A DNA stretch of 64,000 nt from Bacteroidota bacterium (GCA_020161355.1 JAIUOF010000009.1:150008-214007), one strand, 5' to 3'; shown: positions 18,802 to 27,509, counted from the stretch's first letter. Notes: a model not told the origin generated them from the letters alone. Made by a program: numbers and translations.

Positions 18802-19641
18802 ATGAATAAATATAATCTCAGAGAATATTTTAACCTTCTTCTAACAAAAATTACTGCTTATGATTCGGCAGAAGCCAGAGAGATTTTGTATTTAGTTTTT
18901 GAAAAAAAATTGGGGATTAAGAAGGCTGATTTTTTAACGATTGAAAACTTCCAATCGGATGAAAATTTGGAAAAAATCATTTCCAGGATCAACAATTGTG
19001 AGCCTGTTCAATACATTTTAGAAGAAGTATGGTTTTGTAATCAAAGTTTTTTTGTAAACCCAAATGTATTAATCCCAAGGCCAGAAACTGAAGAACTAGT
19101 GGAATTAATCGTTAAGGAGAATCCGGAAACATTGCTTGACCTGGGGACAGGTAGTGGTTGTATTCCTGTTTCAGTTAACCTTAAACTTACGCATTCAAAC
19201 GTCTTCGCAGTTGATATTTCAGAGGAAGCCTTATTGGTAGCGGCCAAAAATAATAAGAATTTAGGAGCAAATGTATCTTTTGCAAGAGCTAATATTTTAG
19301 ATTTTAAGAATCCTTTTAATTGTGAAAAGTTTGACCTTATAGTAAGCAACCCACCCTATGTAAAAGAAAATGAAAAATTAGCAATGCGGGAAAACGTCCT
19401 TAAATATGAGCCACATTTAGCACTTTTTGTGAGTAATGAAAATCCTTTGATATTTTATCAAAAAATCGTAGAAATAGGATTAAATCATTTAAATACCGGA
19501 GGTAAAATTATAGTTGAAATTAATGCTAATTTGGGAAATGAGACCAAAGTCCTTTTTGTAGAAGCCGGTTACAAAAATGTAGAAATCATAAAAGACTTTT
19601 TCGGCCGAAACCGTTTTGTTTTAGCAGAATTCTTGGGTTGA
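18802..19641 (+). CDS. prmC: peptide chain release factor N5-glutamine methyltransferase
   Basis: 279 aa from the ATG at 18802. The frame is open from 18766, but that stretch is the upstream terminator. An N-terminal helical release-factor-binding domain is followed by a Rossmann SAM domain, with motif I LLDLGTGSGCIPV and the catalytic NPPYV in IVSNPPYVKENE. It methylates the GGQ glutamine of RF1 and RF2, raising termination efficiency. Next gene: a MoxR ATPase, 45 bp downstream. Confidence 0.94.
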   Translation: MNKYNLREYFNLLLTKITAYDSAEAREILYLVFEKKLGIKKADFLTIENFQSDENLEKIISRINNCEPVQYILEEVWFCNQSFFVNPNVLIPRPETEELVELIVKENPETLLDLGTGSGCIPVSVNLKLTHSNVFAVDISEEALLVAAKNNKNLGANVSFARANILDFKNPFNCEKFDLIVSNPPYVKENEKLAMRENVLKYEPHLALFVSNENPLIFYQKIVEIGLNHLNTGGKIIVEINANLGNETKVLFVEAGYKNVEIIKDFFGRNRFVLAEFLG

Positions 19642-19686
19642 TTTAAATTTATTCCGTAATTTACTATTTGAAATTGAAAATTATCA

Positions 19687-20658
19687 GTGGAAAAGTCTGA
19701 AGCTATATATAAGAAAATTGAGGCAATTTTTGAAGAAATGGGAAAAGTATTGGTTGGCCAGGAGTTTTTGGTCAATCGATTGCTCATAGGGTTGTTTACG
19801 GAAGGGCATATACTGTTGGAAGGGGTTCCCGGTTTGGCCAAAACCAAAACTATAAATACCCTTTCAAAGGTTTTACACCTTGATTTTCAAAGAGTACAGT
19901 TTACCCCTGATTTATTACCTTCTGATTTGATCGGGACTATGATATTTAATCAAAAGTCAGGAAATTTTGAGGTAAAAAAAGGTCCCATTTTTTCAAATTT
20001 GATATTAGCTGACGAAGTTAACCGTGCCCCGGCTAAAGTACAATCTGCCTTACTGGAAGCTATGGCAGAAAAACAAGTTACCTTAGGCGATGTATCGTAC
20101 TCACTTGACCGGCCTTTTTTAGTACTTGCTACTCAAAACCCGGTAGAACAGGAAGGCACCTATCCGCTTCCTGAAGCACAGGTCGACAGATTTATGATGA
20201 AGGTTTTTGTAAGTTACCTTGACAAAAAATCGGAGCTCAACATGCTTCGAAAAATTGCAAACCAGAATGAAGACCCTAAAGTAAATCAAGTGATTACCCG
20301 TTCCGATATTGAAGACATAAAAGAAATGATTTCTAAGGTATCAATTTCAGATATGCTGGAGAGGTATATTGTAGAACTGGTTTTTGCAACCAGAAATCCC
20401 GAAGAATATGGACTAAAAGAGGAAGCTAAATATATACAATTCGGAGTGTCCCCCAGAGCCGGCATAGCACTTCACAAAGCCGCGAAAGTACTCGCATTTT
20501 TTGATAAAAGAGACTACGTTTTGCCAGAAGATATCAAAGCATTGGTTTCTGACGTTTTTAATCACCGCATAATTCTCAACTATGAAGCCGAAGCCGATGG
20601 CGTTAATACCAGAGAAATAATCACTAATATGCTCAAAAAAGTAGCAATTGGTGGGTAA
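19687..20658 (+). CDS. MoxR-type AAA+ ATPase
   Basis: 323 aa, starting at GTG 19687. Walker A is GVPGLAKT (46-53), Walker B is LILADEVNRAP, and the second region includes PVEQEGTYPLPEAQVDRF and the C-terminal GVSPRAGIALHKAAK. MoxR ATPases act as chaperones for metal-dependent VWA proteins. The usual downstream DUF58 and VWA genes are missing. The next gene is an HTH-Fic protein, and a BatA-like VWA gene lies about 34 kb away. So the partner here is probably encoded elsewhere. Confidence 0.9.
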   Translation: MEKSEAIYKKIEAIFEEMGKVLVGQEFLVNRLLIGLFTEGHILLEGVPGLAKTKTINTLSKVLHLDFQRVQFTPDLLPSDLIGTMIFNQKSGNFEVKKGPIFSNLILADEVNRAPAKVQSALLEAMAEKQVTLGDVSYSLDRPFLVLATQNPVEQEGTYPLPEAQVDRFMMKVFVSYLDKKSELNMLRKIANQNEDPKVNQVITRSDIEDIKEMISKVSISDMLERYIVELVFATRNPEEYGLKEEAKYIQFGVSPRAGIALHKAAKVLAFFDKRDYVLPEDIKALVSDVFNHRIILNYEAEADGVNTREIITNMLKKVAIGG

Positions 20659-20699
20659 AATTTAAAAAAATGGATTGATTCTTTTTAGTGTCTAAAAAT

Positions 20700-20716
20700 A
20701 TGACTAATTTTGTCAT
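20700..20716 (+). promoter_or_regulatory. HTH-Fic promoter with overlapping palindrome
   Basis: The -7 box TAATTTTG (20705-20712) is framed by the inverted repeat ATGAC / GTCAT (20700-20704 and 20712-20716). A repressor bound here would block the promoter. The nearby HTH-Fic protein is the natural candidate, by analogy with autoregulated toxin-antitoxin systems. Confidence 0.45.
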
Positions 20717-20733
20717 GAATATTATCGTCAAAA

Positions 20734-21807
20734 ATGAAAAATCTGGGTGTATTTATTGGGGATTGGAGAAGCAGGAATAATATTACAATGCAGGAGCTAT
20801 CGGCATTGACAGGAATCGATCAGGCTCTCATTTCGAAATATGAGTCCGGAAAAAGACTACCCTCTGAAAAGAATCTGCTTGATTTGGCAGCCGGAATGAA
20901 TGTTTCGCTAATCGAATTAAGAAAAGCCTTTCTTTCAGATAGAATAGTAGAGTTGCTAAAATATGAAGAAAACGCACTTGAAATCCTGGCTTTGGCCGAG
21001 CCCCGAATTCAGTATTTAACAAGTAAACAAGTTTTACAATTTCAGGGAGTTTCAGATAATATTCAACAAAAACTTGCTGAATTAGATACTCAGAAAAATA
21101 AATGGAATTCGCAAAAGCCCCTGTCTCAGATGCAACTTCAGAAAATGAATGAGTATTTTGATGTGAATTATACCTTTGACAGCAACCGCATCGAAGGAAA
21201 TACGCTCACGCTACAGGAAACTCATTTAGTGGTAAATGAAGGCATTACAATTGGAGGAAAAAGTATGAGGGAGCATCTGGAAGCGATAAATCATTATGAA
21301 GCGGTGACTTTTATAAAAGATATGGTTACAGGAAATGAGGATATTACAAAACGAAGCCTTTTGGATATTCACCGATTGGTTTTGAAATCAATTGATAGTC
21401 AGTCTGCTGGAACATACCGAAAAGTGGGGGTAAGAATCTCGGGGAGTAAACATATTCCGCCTGATGCTCTACAGCTCGAAGAACTAATGGACGATTTTTT
21501 TCTTTTTTATCAAAAAAATAAATTGAGGATGCATCCTGTAATTTTGGCAGCAGAGATGCATGAAAGGCTTGTAAGTATTCACCCATTTATTGATGGAAAT
21601 GGAAGAACCGCAAGGCTATTAATGAATTTTATTTTGTTAAAAAATGGATTTACAATTGCAATCTTAAAAGGTGATTTGGATTCAAGATTGACTTATTACC
21701 GTACATTAGAAGAAGTACAAGTCAACAATAATCCAGAGCCATTCTATGAGTTGATAATTTCAAAGGTTGAAGAATCTCTAATAGAACATTTAAGCATGGT
21801 AAAATAG
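20734..21807 (+). CDS. HTH-Fic family AMP-transferase-like protein
   Basis: 357 aa. Residues 5-65 form a Cro/C1-type HTH (ELSALTGIDQALISKYESGK). After a linker comes a Fic domain with the full active-site motif HPFIDGNGRTAR (His283). The auto-inhibitory motif S-x3-E-G-N (Ser150, Glu154) lies N-terminal to the Fic core, as in class II Fic proteins. So it is probably an active but self-inhibited adenylyl- or other nucleotidyl-transferase, fused to its own DNA-binding domain. Target unknown. It ends in a perfect bidirectional terminator shared with hemB. Confidence 0.93.
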   Translation: MKNLGVFIGDWRSRNNITMQELSALTGIDQALISKYESGKRLPSEKNLLDLAAGMNVSLIELRKAFLSDRIVELLKYEENALEILALAEPRIQYLTSKQVLQFQGVSDNIQQKLAELDTQKNKWNSQKPLSQMQLQKMNEYFDVNYTFDSNRIEGNTLTLQETHLVVNEGITIGGKSMREHLEAINHYEAVTFIKDMVTGNEDITKRSLLDIHRLVLKSIDSQSAGTYRKVGVRISGSKHIPPDALQLEELMDDFFLFYQKNKLRMHPVILAAEMHERLVSIHPFIDGNGRTARLLMNFILLKNGFTIAILKGDLDSRLTYYRTLEEVQVNNNPEPFYELIISKVEESLIEHLSMVK

Positions 21808-21837
21808 GAGTTTCAGAAAACCGAAACTCCTATTTTT
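21803..21837. terminator. bidirectional terminator between the Fic gene and hemB
   Basis: Perfect 12 bp stem AATAGGAGTTTC / GAAACTCCTATT with an 8 nt loop, and A/T runs on both sides. Confidence 0.93.
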
Positions 21838-22813
21838 ACTTCTGTAATAATAAAGCAACTTCTTTGGCAAAATAACTTAAAATTATATCAGCCCCGGCTC
21901 TTTTCATACTTATTAACATCTCAAGCATAGCTTTTTCACCATCAATCCAACCGTTCTGAGAAGCTGCTTTTATCATAGCATATTCACCCGAAACATTGTA
22001 GGCTGAAATCGGAATATTAAAATTGTCCTTTAGACTTTTAATTACATCCAAATAACTAAAAGCAGGCTTCACCATTAAAATATCAGCTCCCTCAGCATAA
22101 TCTAATTCAGCCTCCAACAAAGCTTCTTTTACATTAGCGGGATTCATTTGATATGTTTTCTTGTCTCCAAATTTTGGAGCAGAATCCAAAGCATCTCTGA
22201 ATGGACCATAAAAAGCACTGGCATATTTTGCTGTATATGACATTATGCTAATGTCAGTGAAGCCTTCGGCATCTAATCCTTTTCTGATGGCTCCTACCCT
22301 TCCGTCCATCATGTCGGATGGCCCAATGATATCAGCACCTGCTTTTGCCTGAGCCACGGCCATTTTTACCAAAATATCTACGGTAATATCATTTAATATT
22401 TTGCCATTCTCAACAACCCCATCGTGGCCATCTGAACTGTAGGGGTCAAGGGCAACATCGGTCATGATAGCGAGCTGGGGAAATTTTTCTTTTATAGCGG
22501 ACAAACATCTCAAATAAAGCGTCTCAGGCAACAAACTCTCTGAGCCATATTTGTCTTTTTTGCTTTCGGGATAATTTGGAAACAGACAAATAGATTTAAT
22601 TCCTAAATCGACCACCTCTTTCAATTCTTCTAAAAGTGTATCAAGACTAAACCTGTAAATACCAGGCATTGATTTTATCTCTATTTTTATTCCAGAACTT
22701 TCCTGAACAAACATTGGGAAGATAAAATCATTTACTGAAAGATGATTTTCGGCAACCATATCTCTAATAGAAGCTGAAACTCTGGTTCTTCTTGGTCTTC
22801 TTAATAATTCCAT
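21836..22813 (-). CDS. hemB: porphobilinogen synthase (delta-aminolevulinate dehydratase)
   Basis: 325 aa. The two active-site lysines are in SYTAKYASAFYGPFRDA and MVKPAFSYLDVI. DVALDPYSSDGHDG marks the metal-binding region, although the zinc cysteines of zinc-dependent forms are not present, suggesting the magnesium type. It condenses two 5-aminolevulinate molecules to porphobilinogen in heme synthesis. It is downstream of atpG on the same strand, but a hairpin separates them. Confidence 0.96.
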   Translation of the reverse strand: MELLRRPRRTRVSASIRDMVAENHLSVNDFIFPMFVQESSGIKIEIKSMPGIYRFSLDTLLEELKEVVDLGIKSICLFPNYPESKKDKYGSESLLPETLYLRCLSAIKEKFPQLAIMTDVALDPYSSDGHDGVVENGKILNDITVDILVKMAVAQAKAGADIIGPSDMMDGRVGAIRKGLDAEGFTDISIMSYTAKYASAFYGPFRDALDSAPKFGDKKTYQMNPANVKEALLEAELDYAEGADILMVKPAFSYLDVIKSLKDNFNIPISAYNVSGEYAMIKAASQNGWIDGEKAMLEMLISMKRAGADIILSYFAKEVALLLQK

Positions 22814-22829
22814 AATATTAAAAACGAAT

Positions 22830-22866
22830 AAAGGTGTGCCAACTTACGTTTAACACACCTTTTTTT
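22830..22866 (-). terminator. hairpin between atpG and hemB
   Basis: AAAGGTGTG / CACACCTTT stem with a 15 nt loop, downstream of atpG. The U-tract is stronger on the plus-strand side, so termination of atpG RNA is likely but not certain. Confidence 0.5.
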
Positions 22867-22883
22867 GATATAAATCAAATTTT

Positions 22884-23756
22884 TTATGCACTTTTCAATG
22901 CCTCAGCACCACCAACAATCTCAAGGATTTCTTTGGTAATAGCGGCTTGACGAGAGCGGTTGTATTCGATCTTGAGTGCTTTCAAAAGCTCACCACCATT
23001 TTCGGTGGCTTTATCCATGGCAGTCATACGGGCTCCATGTTCTGCGGCATTGGAGTCTAAAACTGCCTTAAACAATTGCATCTTGATTGACTTTGGAATC
23101 AACTCCAGAAGAATTTCTTCTTCAGATGGTTCGAAAATGTAATCAACATTTGAGCTCTTATTATCTTTTTCTCCATCATTTACCAAAGGAAGCAGTTTCT
23201 CAGTACGGATGATTTGTGTTGCGACGTTTTTAAATTCATTGAAAACTAAAACAACTTCGTCATACTTAGCCGAAGCAAAATCAGCCATTACTTCTTCAGC
23301 GATTACTTTTGCTGCATCAAATGTAAGGTGATGAAAAATATCTGTATGTTTTTCATTTACGTTGGCCCCTCTTCTAACAAAAGCTTCTCCGCCTTTTTTA
23401 CCTAAAGGCAAAACAGTTAGATTTTTATCAGCATAATTATCGTTGATGTAGGCAATAGATGCTTTTATTACATTGGAATTAAAGGCACCACAAAGACCGC
23501 GATCAGAAGTAACCAAAATGAGGAGCACATTTTTAACTTCTCTTACCTGAGTATAGGGGCTATTGGCTCCTACCTCAGTACCTTCTGACACCTGAGCAAT
23601 AAGCTCATTGAGTTTTTTGGCATAGGGACGCATCTGGATGATACGATCCTGAGCCTTTCTCAATTTAGCAGCAGCAACCATTTTCATAGCTTTTGTGATC
23701 TGCATTGTTGAGTTTACAGAAGTTATTCTATTTCTTACTTCTTTTAATGAAGCCAT
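22884..23756 (-). CDS. atpG: ATP synthase F1 gamma subunit
   Basis: 290 aa. The N-terminal helix MASLKEVRNRITSVNSTMQITKAMKMVAAAKL and the C-terminal NRSRQAAITKEILEIVGGAEAL form the rotating coiled coil, and TSDRGLCGAFNSNV is the conserved Rossmann-like loop. It is the central shaft of F1. In this genome it is separated from atpA by two small overlapping genes of the DUF4160/DUF2442 type, and by 24 bp from the second of them. Confidence 0.96.
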   Translation of the reverse strand: MASLKEVRNRITSVNSTMQITKAMKMVAAAKLRKAQDRIIQMRPYAKKLNELIAQVSEGTEVGANSPYTQVREVKNVLLILVTSDRGLCGAFNSNVIKASIAYINDNYADKNLTVLPLGKKGGEAFVRRGANVNEKHTDIFHHLTFDAAKVIAEEVMADFASAKYDEVVLVFNEFKNVATQIIRTEKLLPLVNDGEKDNKSSNVDYIFEPSEEEILLELIPKSIKMQLFKAVLDSNAAEHGARMTAMDKATENGGELLKALKIEYNRSRQAAITKEILEIVGGAEALKSA

Positions 23757-23780
23757 TTCAATTTACGAATATATAAAATT

Positions 23781-24035
23781 TCAATATGTTATTTTTCCTC
23801 TATAAAGTTGGGATAACGGAAAAATCAAATCCCAATTTTCGCCCCATACCACATTTCCCATTTCAATTTTAAAATCTTTGAATTTGGGAATGTCCAAATA
23901 TTTGGAATACTGAGGATGAGGTTTTTTTATCAAAAAATTACCAAAATCAACCACTTTAACGGTTTTGTCACTAAAAACTAATTTTAGTTTATAACCATCT
24001 AAATATTCGGCATTAACAACTTCCAGATTATTCAT
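23781..24035 (-). CDS. DUF2442 domain protein
   Basis: 84 aa. It matches the DUF2442 pattern: an initial VVNAEYLDGYKLKLVFSD, then VVDFGNFL, a central F-x-D-x-K-I and the closing VVWGENWDLIFPLSQLY. Members are small beta-rich proteins often found next to DUF4160 and considered antitoxin-like, but no function is proven. Its start overlaps the DUF4160 stop by 4 nt and it precedes atpG by 24 bp, so it is co-transcribed with ATP synthase genes. Confidence 0.85.
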   Translation of the reverse strand: MNNLEVVNAEYLDGYKLKLVFSDKTVKVVDFGNFLIKKPHPQYSKYLDIPKFKDFKIEMGNVVWGENWDLIFPLSQLYRGKITY

Positions 24036-24334
24036 AATCTTTTGGAAATGATTTCAGTTTTAATTTCTTTTTTATAGACAAAAAAATCAATCCATTTTTT
24101 AACTATTTCATCAGCATATTTCTCAACAAAAATTCCGGCATTTTTTAAATCTATTTTATCCAAATGCTCTTTGCCTCTAACTTTTCTAATCTTTATTGAT
24201 TCTATCTTTGACTGTGAAATTAATATTTCAAACACTGACTCTTTACCTCCTTTTGCCGCATGAACATGAACTGGCTCGTGTTCATTTGAATAAAAGAAAA
24301 ATGCAATATTCAGATATTCAAATATTTTTGGCAT
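24032..24334 (-). CDS. DUF4160 domain protein
   Basis: 100 aa. It starts MPKIFEYLNIAFFFYSNEHEPVHVHA, the hallmark of DUF4160 with its HEPVHVHA motif, and continues with a basic helix. The family is usually paired with DUF2442 and predicted to be part of a toxin-antitoxin-like module. Its ATG shares one base with the atpA stop (TAATG), and its end overlaps the DUF2442 start, giving full translational coupling along atpA-DUF4160-DUF2442. Confidence 0.85.
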   Translation of the reverse strand: MPKIFEYLNIAFFFYSNEHEPVHVHAAKGGKESVFEILISQSKIESIKIRKVRGKEHLDKIDLKNAGIFVEKYADEIVKKWIDFFVYKKEIKTEIISKRL

Positions 24335-25911
24335 TATGCATATTTCTGAGCCAATTCTTTACCGAATTTAATGATATAATCGGTATCCTCTTTTTCTAAT
24401 TTACCTTTGGCCAGATTGGTGATCAATTCTGGCTTGGTAGATTTCAAAATAGTAAGGAATTCGTGCTCATATTCTTTTACTTTAGCTACCGGAACCAAAT
24501 CCATGATACCATTAATTGAACCAAATATGATTGCTACCTGCTCACCCACAGAAGTTGGCTGATATTGACCTTGCTTCAGGATTTCCTGGTTACGACGACC
24601 ACGCTCGATTACAAGCTTGGTAGCGGCGTCAAGGTCAGAACCAAATTTTGCAAATGCTTCTAATTCACGGAACTGTGCCTGATCAAGTTTCAAAGTACCT
24701 GCTACTTTTTTCATCGACTTAATCTGAGCATTACCACCCACACGTGATACCGAAATACCTACGTTGATAGCTGGACGAATACCGGCATTGAACAAGTTTG
24801 ACTCAAGGAATATCTGACCATCGGTAATAGAGATTACGTTGGTAGGGATATAAGCCGACACGTCACCAGCCTGCGTTTCGATGATTGGAAGGGCTGTTAA
24901 TGAACCGCCACCTTTCACCTTGCCTGCCAAAGAAGGAGGAAGGTCATTCATAGCCTGAGCAATCGCATCTGACTGGTTGATTTTAGCAGCACGCTCCAAT
25001 AAACGAGAGTGAAGATAGAATACGTCACCAGGATAAGCTTCACGTCCCGGTGGACGACGAAGCAACAAAGAAACCTCACGATAAGCTACGGCTTGTTTTG
25101 AAAGGTCATCATAAATTACTAAAGCCGGACGACCAGTATCTCTGAAATACTCACCGATTGCAGCACCAGTAAATGGAGCAAAGAATTGCATCGGAGATGG
25201 ATCAGAAGCATTGGCAGAAACGATAACTGTGTAATCCATAGCACCATAACGACGCAGGGTTTGCTCAACCTGCTTCACGGTAGAGGCTTTCTGACCACAA
25301 GCTACATAGATACAATATACGGGTTCCCCTTTTTCAAAAAATTCTTTTTGGTTGATAATAGTATCAATACAAACAGCAGTTTTACCAGTTTGACGGTCAC
25401 CAATAACCAACTCACGTTGACCACGACCAATCGGAATCATAGCATCAATAGCTTTGATACCCGTCTGAAGTGGCTCTGTAACTGGCTGACGATAGATTAC
25501 ACCCGGAGCTTTTCTTTCAAGTGGCATCTCGAAAGTTTCGCCCTGAATCGGACCATGTCCGTCAATAGGTTCAGCTAATGTGTTGACTACACGACCCACG
25601 ATACCATCACCCACTTTTACGGAGGCAATCAGTCCGGTTCTTTTGGCAACTGCACCTTCCTTAATTTCTGAAGACTCACCCAACAATACCGCACCTACGT
25701 TGTCTTCTTCAAGGTTAAGAGCCAAGCCTTTAAGGCCATTTTCAAATTCTATAAGTTCTCCTTGTTGTACTTTAGAAAGTCCATAAATACGTGCAACTCC
25801 ATCACCAATCTGGAGTACCGTACCTACTTCTTCTAGTTCTGCTTCGGTTTTTGCACCGGCCAATTGCTCACGCAAAATCGCCGAAACCTCATCTGGTCTT
25901 ACTGATGCCAT
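24334..25911 (-). CDS. atpA: ATP synthase F1 alpha subunit
   Basis: 525 aa. The P-loop is GDRQTGKTAV, with ALVIYDDLSKQA and the alpha signature PAINVGISVSRVGG. It binds non-catalytic nucleotide in the F1 hexamer. The delta gene atpH, usually just upstream, is not present; instead a 183 bp gap leads back to ispE. The F0 and beta/epsilon genes are also absent from the window, so the ATP synthase locus is split. Confidence 0.97.
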   Translation of the reverse strand: MASVRPDEVSAILREQLAGAKTEAELEEVGTVLQIGDGVARIYGLSKVQQGELIEFENGLKGLALNLEEDNVGAVLLGESSEIKEGAVAKRTGLIASVKVGDGIVGRVVNTLAEPIDGHGPIQGETFEMPLERKAPGVIYRQPVTEPLQTGIKAIDAMIPIGRGQRELVIGDRQTGKTAVCIDTIINQKEFFEKGEPVYCIYVACGQKASTVKQVEQTLRRYGAMDYTVIVSANASDPSPMQFFAPFTGAAIGEYFRDTGRPALVIYDDLSKQAVAYREVSLLLRRPPGREAYPGDVFYLHSRLLERAAKINQSDAIAQAMNDLPPSLAGKVKGGGSLTALPIIETQAGDVSAYIPTNVISITDGQIFLESNLFNAGIRPAINVGISVSRVGGNAQIKSMKKVAGTLKLDQAQFRELEAFAKFGSDLDAATKLVIERGRRNQEILKQGQYQPTSVGEQVAIIFGSINGIMDLVPVAKVKEYEHEFLTILKSTKPELITNLAKGKLEKEDTDYIIKFGKELAQKYA

Positions 25912-26094
25912 GCTTTTTATTATTCAAATAATTAAATTATGAAGCTAATTTGAAAATCCTCTGTTGTCAGAATTTTCGGGTGCGAAATAACAAAAAAAAT
26001 TTCATTAATCCGATAAAAAAGCAAAAAAAAGACTAAAATTCTTGTATTATTCTCAGAATGGGCTTGGAATTTTTTGGTATTATAAAATCAGAGA

Positions 26095-26910
26095 TTAGAA
26101 TTTAGCTTTACCGCTCCATATCACACAGTTTTCAGGATTGTATTTTTCAGGCAAATTTTCAAAAATACCATAAACAGTTGAGCCACTTCCGGTCATCGAA
26201 GCATATATTGCCCCAACATTGTATAATTCTTGCTTTACACTGGAAATTTTCGGATGATTTAAAAGTACTTTTTCTTCAAAATCATTCACCAACAGCCCTT
26301 TCCACTTCAAAATTGGCATTTTTAAAATTTCTTTTATAGAAATCTCCGACGAATGTGGAATAACTCCTGAGTATGCTTCCGCTGTAGAAATATGGATCTG
26401 AGGATTGACCAAAACAAGACTGTAACCTTTTAAGGAAAAGTCTATTTCCTCGAAATCTGTACCTCTTCCGAAGCAGAATTTAGGACGATTTTGAATAAAA
26501 AACGGGCAATCACTGCCTAATTGCGAGGCAAAGTGTTCGAGTTGTAAGTCTGAAAGGTTTAGATCAAAAATTTCATTTAACATTTTCAAAGCAAAGGCTC
26601 CGTCTGCTGAACCTCCGCCGATTCCGGCACCCATGGGTATAACTTTGTGTAAGTGTATTTTAACGGAATTGTCGGGCAACAAGCCTTCACTTACAAGGAT
26701 TTGAAACGCTTTAATTATAAGATTGTTGGAAGCATTCCCAGGGATTTCCAAACCAGTGGAACCGAAAGAAAACTCATCTGCTTTTATGATTTCAAGAGCA
26801 TCGGCCCATTCTACCGGATAGAAAACCGACTCAATATTATGGTATCCATCAGGCCGTTTCCCGATGACATTCAGACCAAGATTTATTTTTGCATTTGGAA
26901 AGGTGAGCAT
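26095..26910 (-). CDS. ispE: 4-diphosphocytidyl-2-C-methyl-D-erythritol kinase
   Basis: 271 aa from the ATG at 26910 (a longer frame reaches 26961). Starting here gives the family N terminus MLTFPNAKINLGLNVIGKRPDGYH. The GHMP ATP loop is PMGAGIGGGSADGAF, and MTGSGSTVYGIFE is the C-terminal motif. It phosphorylates CDP-methylerythritol in the MEP route to isoprenoids. It is divergent from rpsJ, whose promoter lies over the longer frame. Confidence 0.95.
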   Translation of the reverse strand: MLTFPNAKINLGLNVIGKRPDGYHNIESVFYPVEWADALEIIKADEFSFGSTGLEIPGNASNNLIIKAFQILVSEGLLPDNSVKIHLHKVIPMGAGIGGGSADGAFALKMLNEIFDLNLSDLQLEHFASQLGSDCPFFIQNRPKFCFGRGTDFEEIDFSLKGYSLVLVNPQIHISTAEAYSGVIPHSSEISIKEILKMPILKWKGLLVNDFEEKVLLNHPKISSVKQELYNVGAIYASMTGSGSTVYGIFENLPEKYNPENCVIWSGKAKF

Positions 26911-26947
26911 TCTTTTACTAAAATTGATTTCAAAATTCCCTAAAGAT

Positions 26948-26978
26948 TTTGCTATTACCAAATGAAATACTAATTTTG
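26948..26978 (+). promoter_or_regulatory. consensus promoter of rpsJ
   Basis: TTTG (26948-26951), 19 bp, TAATTTTG (26971-26978): a perfect match to the Bacteroidetes -33/-7 consensus. The ATG follows 73 nt after the -7 box, leaving a leader of about 65 nt that could carry regulation. Confidence 0.7.
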
Positions 26979-27050
26979 CACCTCAATTTTCGGTCTTCGG
27001 AGTAAATGGTTCTTTCGAAGGCTTTTTTTCACCAAAATAAATTTGAACCA

Positions 27051-27356
27051 ATGTCTCAAAAAATCAGAATCAAATTGAAGTCGTTTGACCATTCTTTGGT
27101 TGACAACTCTTCAGAAAAAATCGTTAAAGCCGTTAAGTCAACAGGAGCAACCGTAAGCGGTCCAATTCCTTTGCCAACACGTGTTGAGAAATTCACAGTA
27201 TTGCGTTCACCGCACGTATCAAAAAAATCTAGAGAGCAGTTTCAGCTTTGTACTTACAAGAGATTGATCGATATCTTCTCGGCAAGTCCAAAAACTGTTG
27301 ATGCCTTGATGAAACTTGAATTACCTGCAGGTGTTGACGTTGAAATCAAAGTTTAA
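27051..27356 (+). CDS. rpsJ: 30S ribosomal protein S10
   Basis: 101 aa from the ATG at 27051; the longer frame from 27006 adds 15 residues not seen in S10. It carries the whole S10 sequence, including IRIKLKSFDH, GPIPLPTRVEKFTVLRSPHV and SREQFQLCTYKRLIDI. It forms part of the 30S head and, with NusB, takes part in antitermination. It is alone here, with its own promoter and terminator, rather than leading the S10 ribosomal operon. Confidence 0.97.
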   Translation: MSQKIRIKLKSFDHSLVDNSSEKIVKAVKSTGATVSGPIPLPTRVEKFTVLRSPHVSKKSREQFQLCTYKRLIDIFSASPKTVDALMKLELPAGVDVEIKV

Positions 27357-27380
27357 CAGATTTACTGACCGACATTTCAG

Positions 27381-27418
27381 ATGCCTTTTTTCGGATACCG
27401 AAAAAGGGCATTTTTTTT
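27381..27418 (+). terminator. terminator of rpsJ
   Basis: Long stem ATGCC-TTTTTTCGG / CCGAAAAA-GGGCAT around a 3 nt loop, followed by eight T. Confidence 0.85.
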
Positions 27419-27462
27419 GAAAAAACTGAAACTGCAGATTAGTAAAAGTCCTCAAACTGTGG

Positions 27463-27493
27463 TTTCATAAATTAAGTAAAATTTATATTTTTG
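27463..27493 (+). promoter_or_regulatory. promoter of upp
   Basis: TTTC, 19 bp, TATTTTTG: perfect -7 box and three of four -33 bases at the consensus spacing. The ATG is 16 nt after the -7 box, so the leader is very short. Confidence 0.55.
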
Positions 27494-27509
27494 TAAAAAA
27501 CTAATAATC

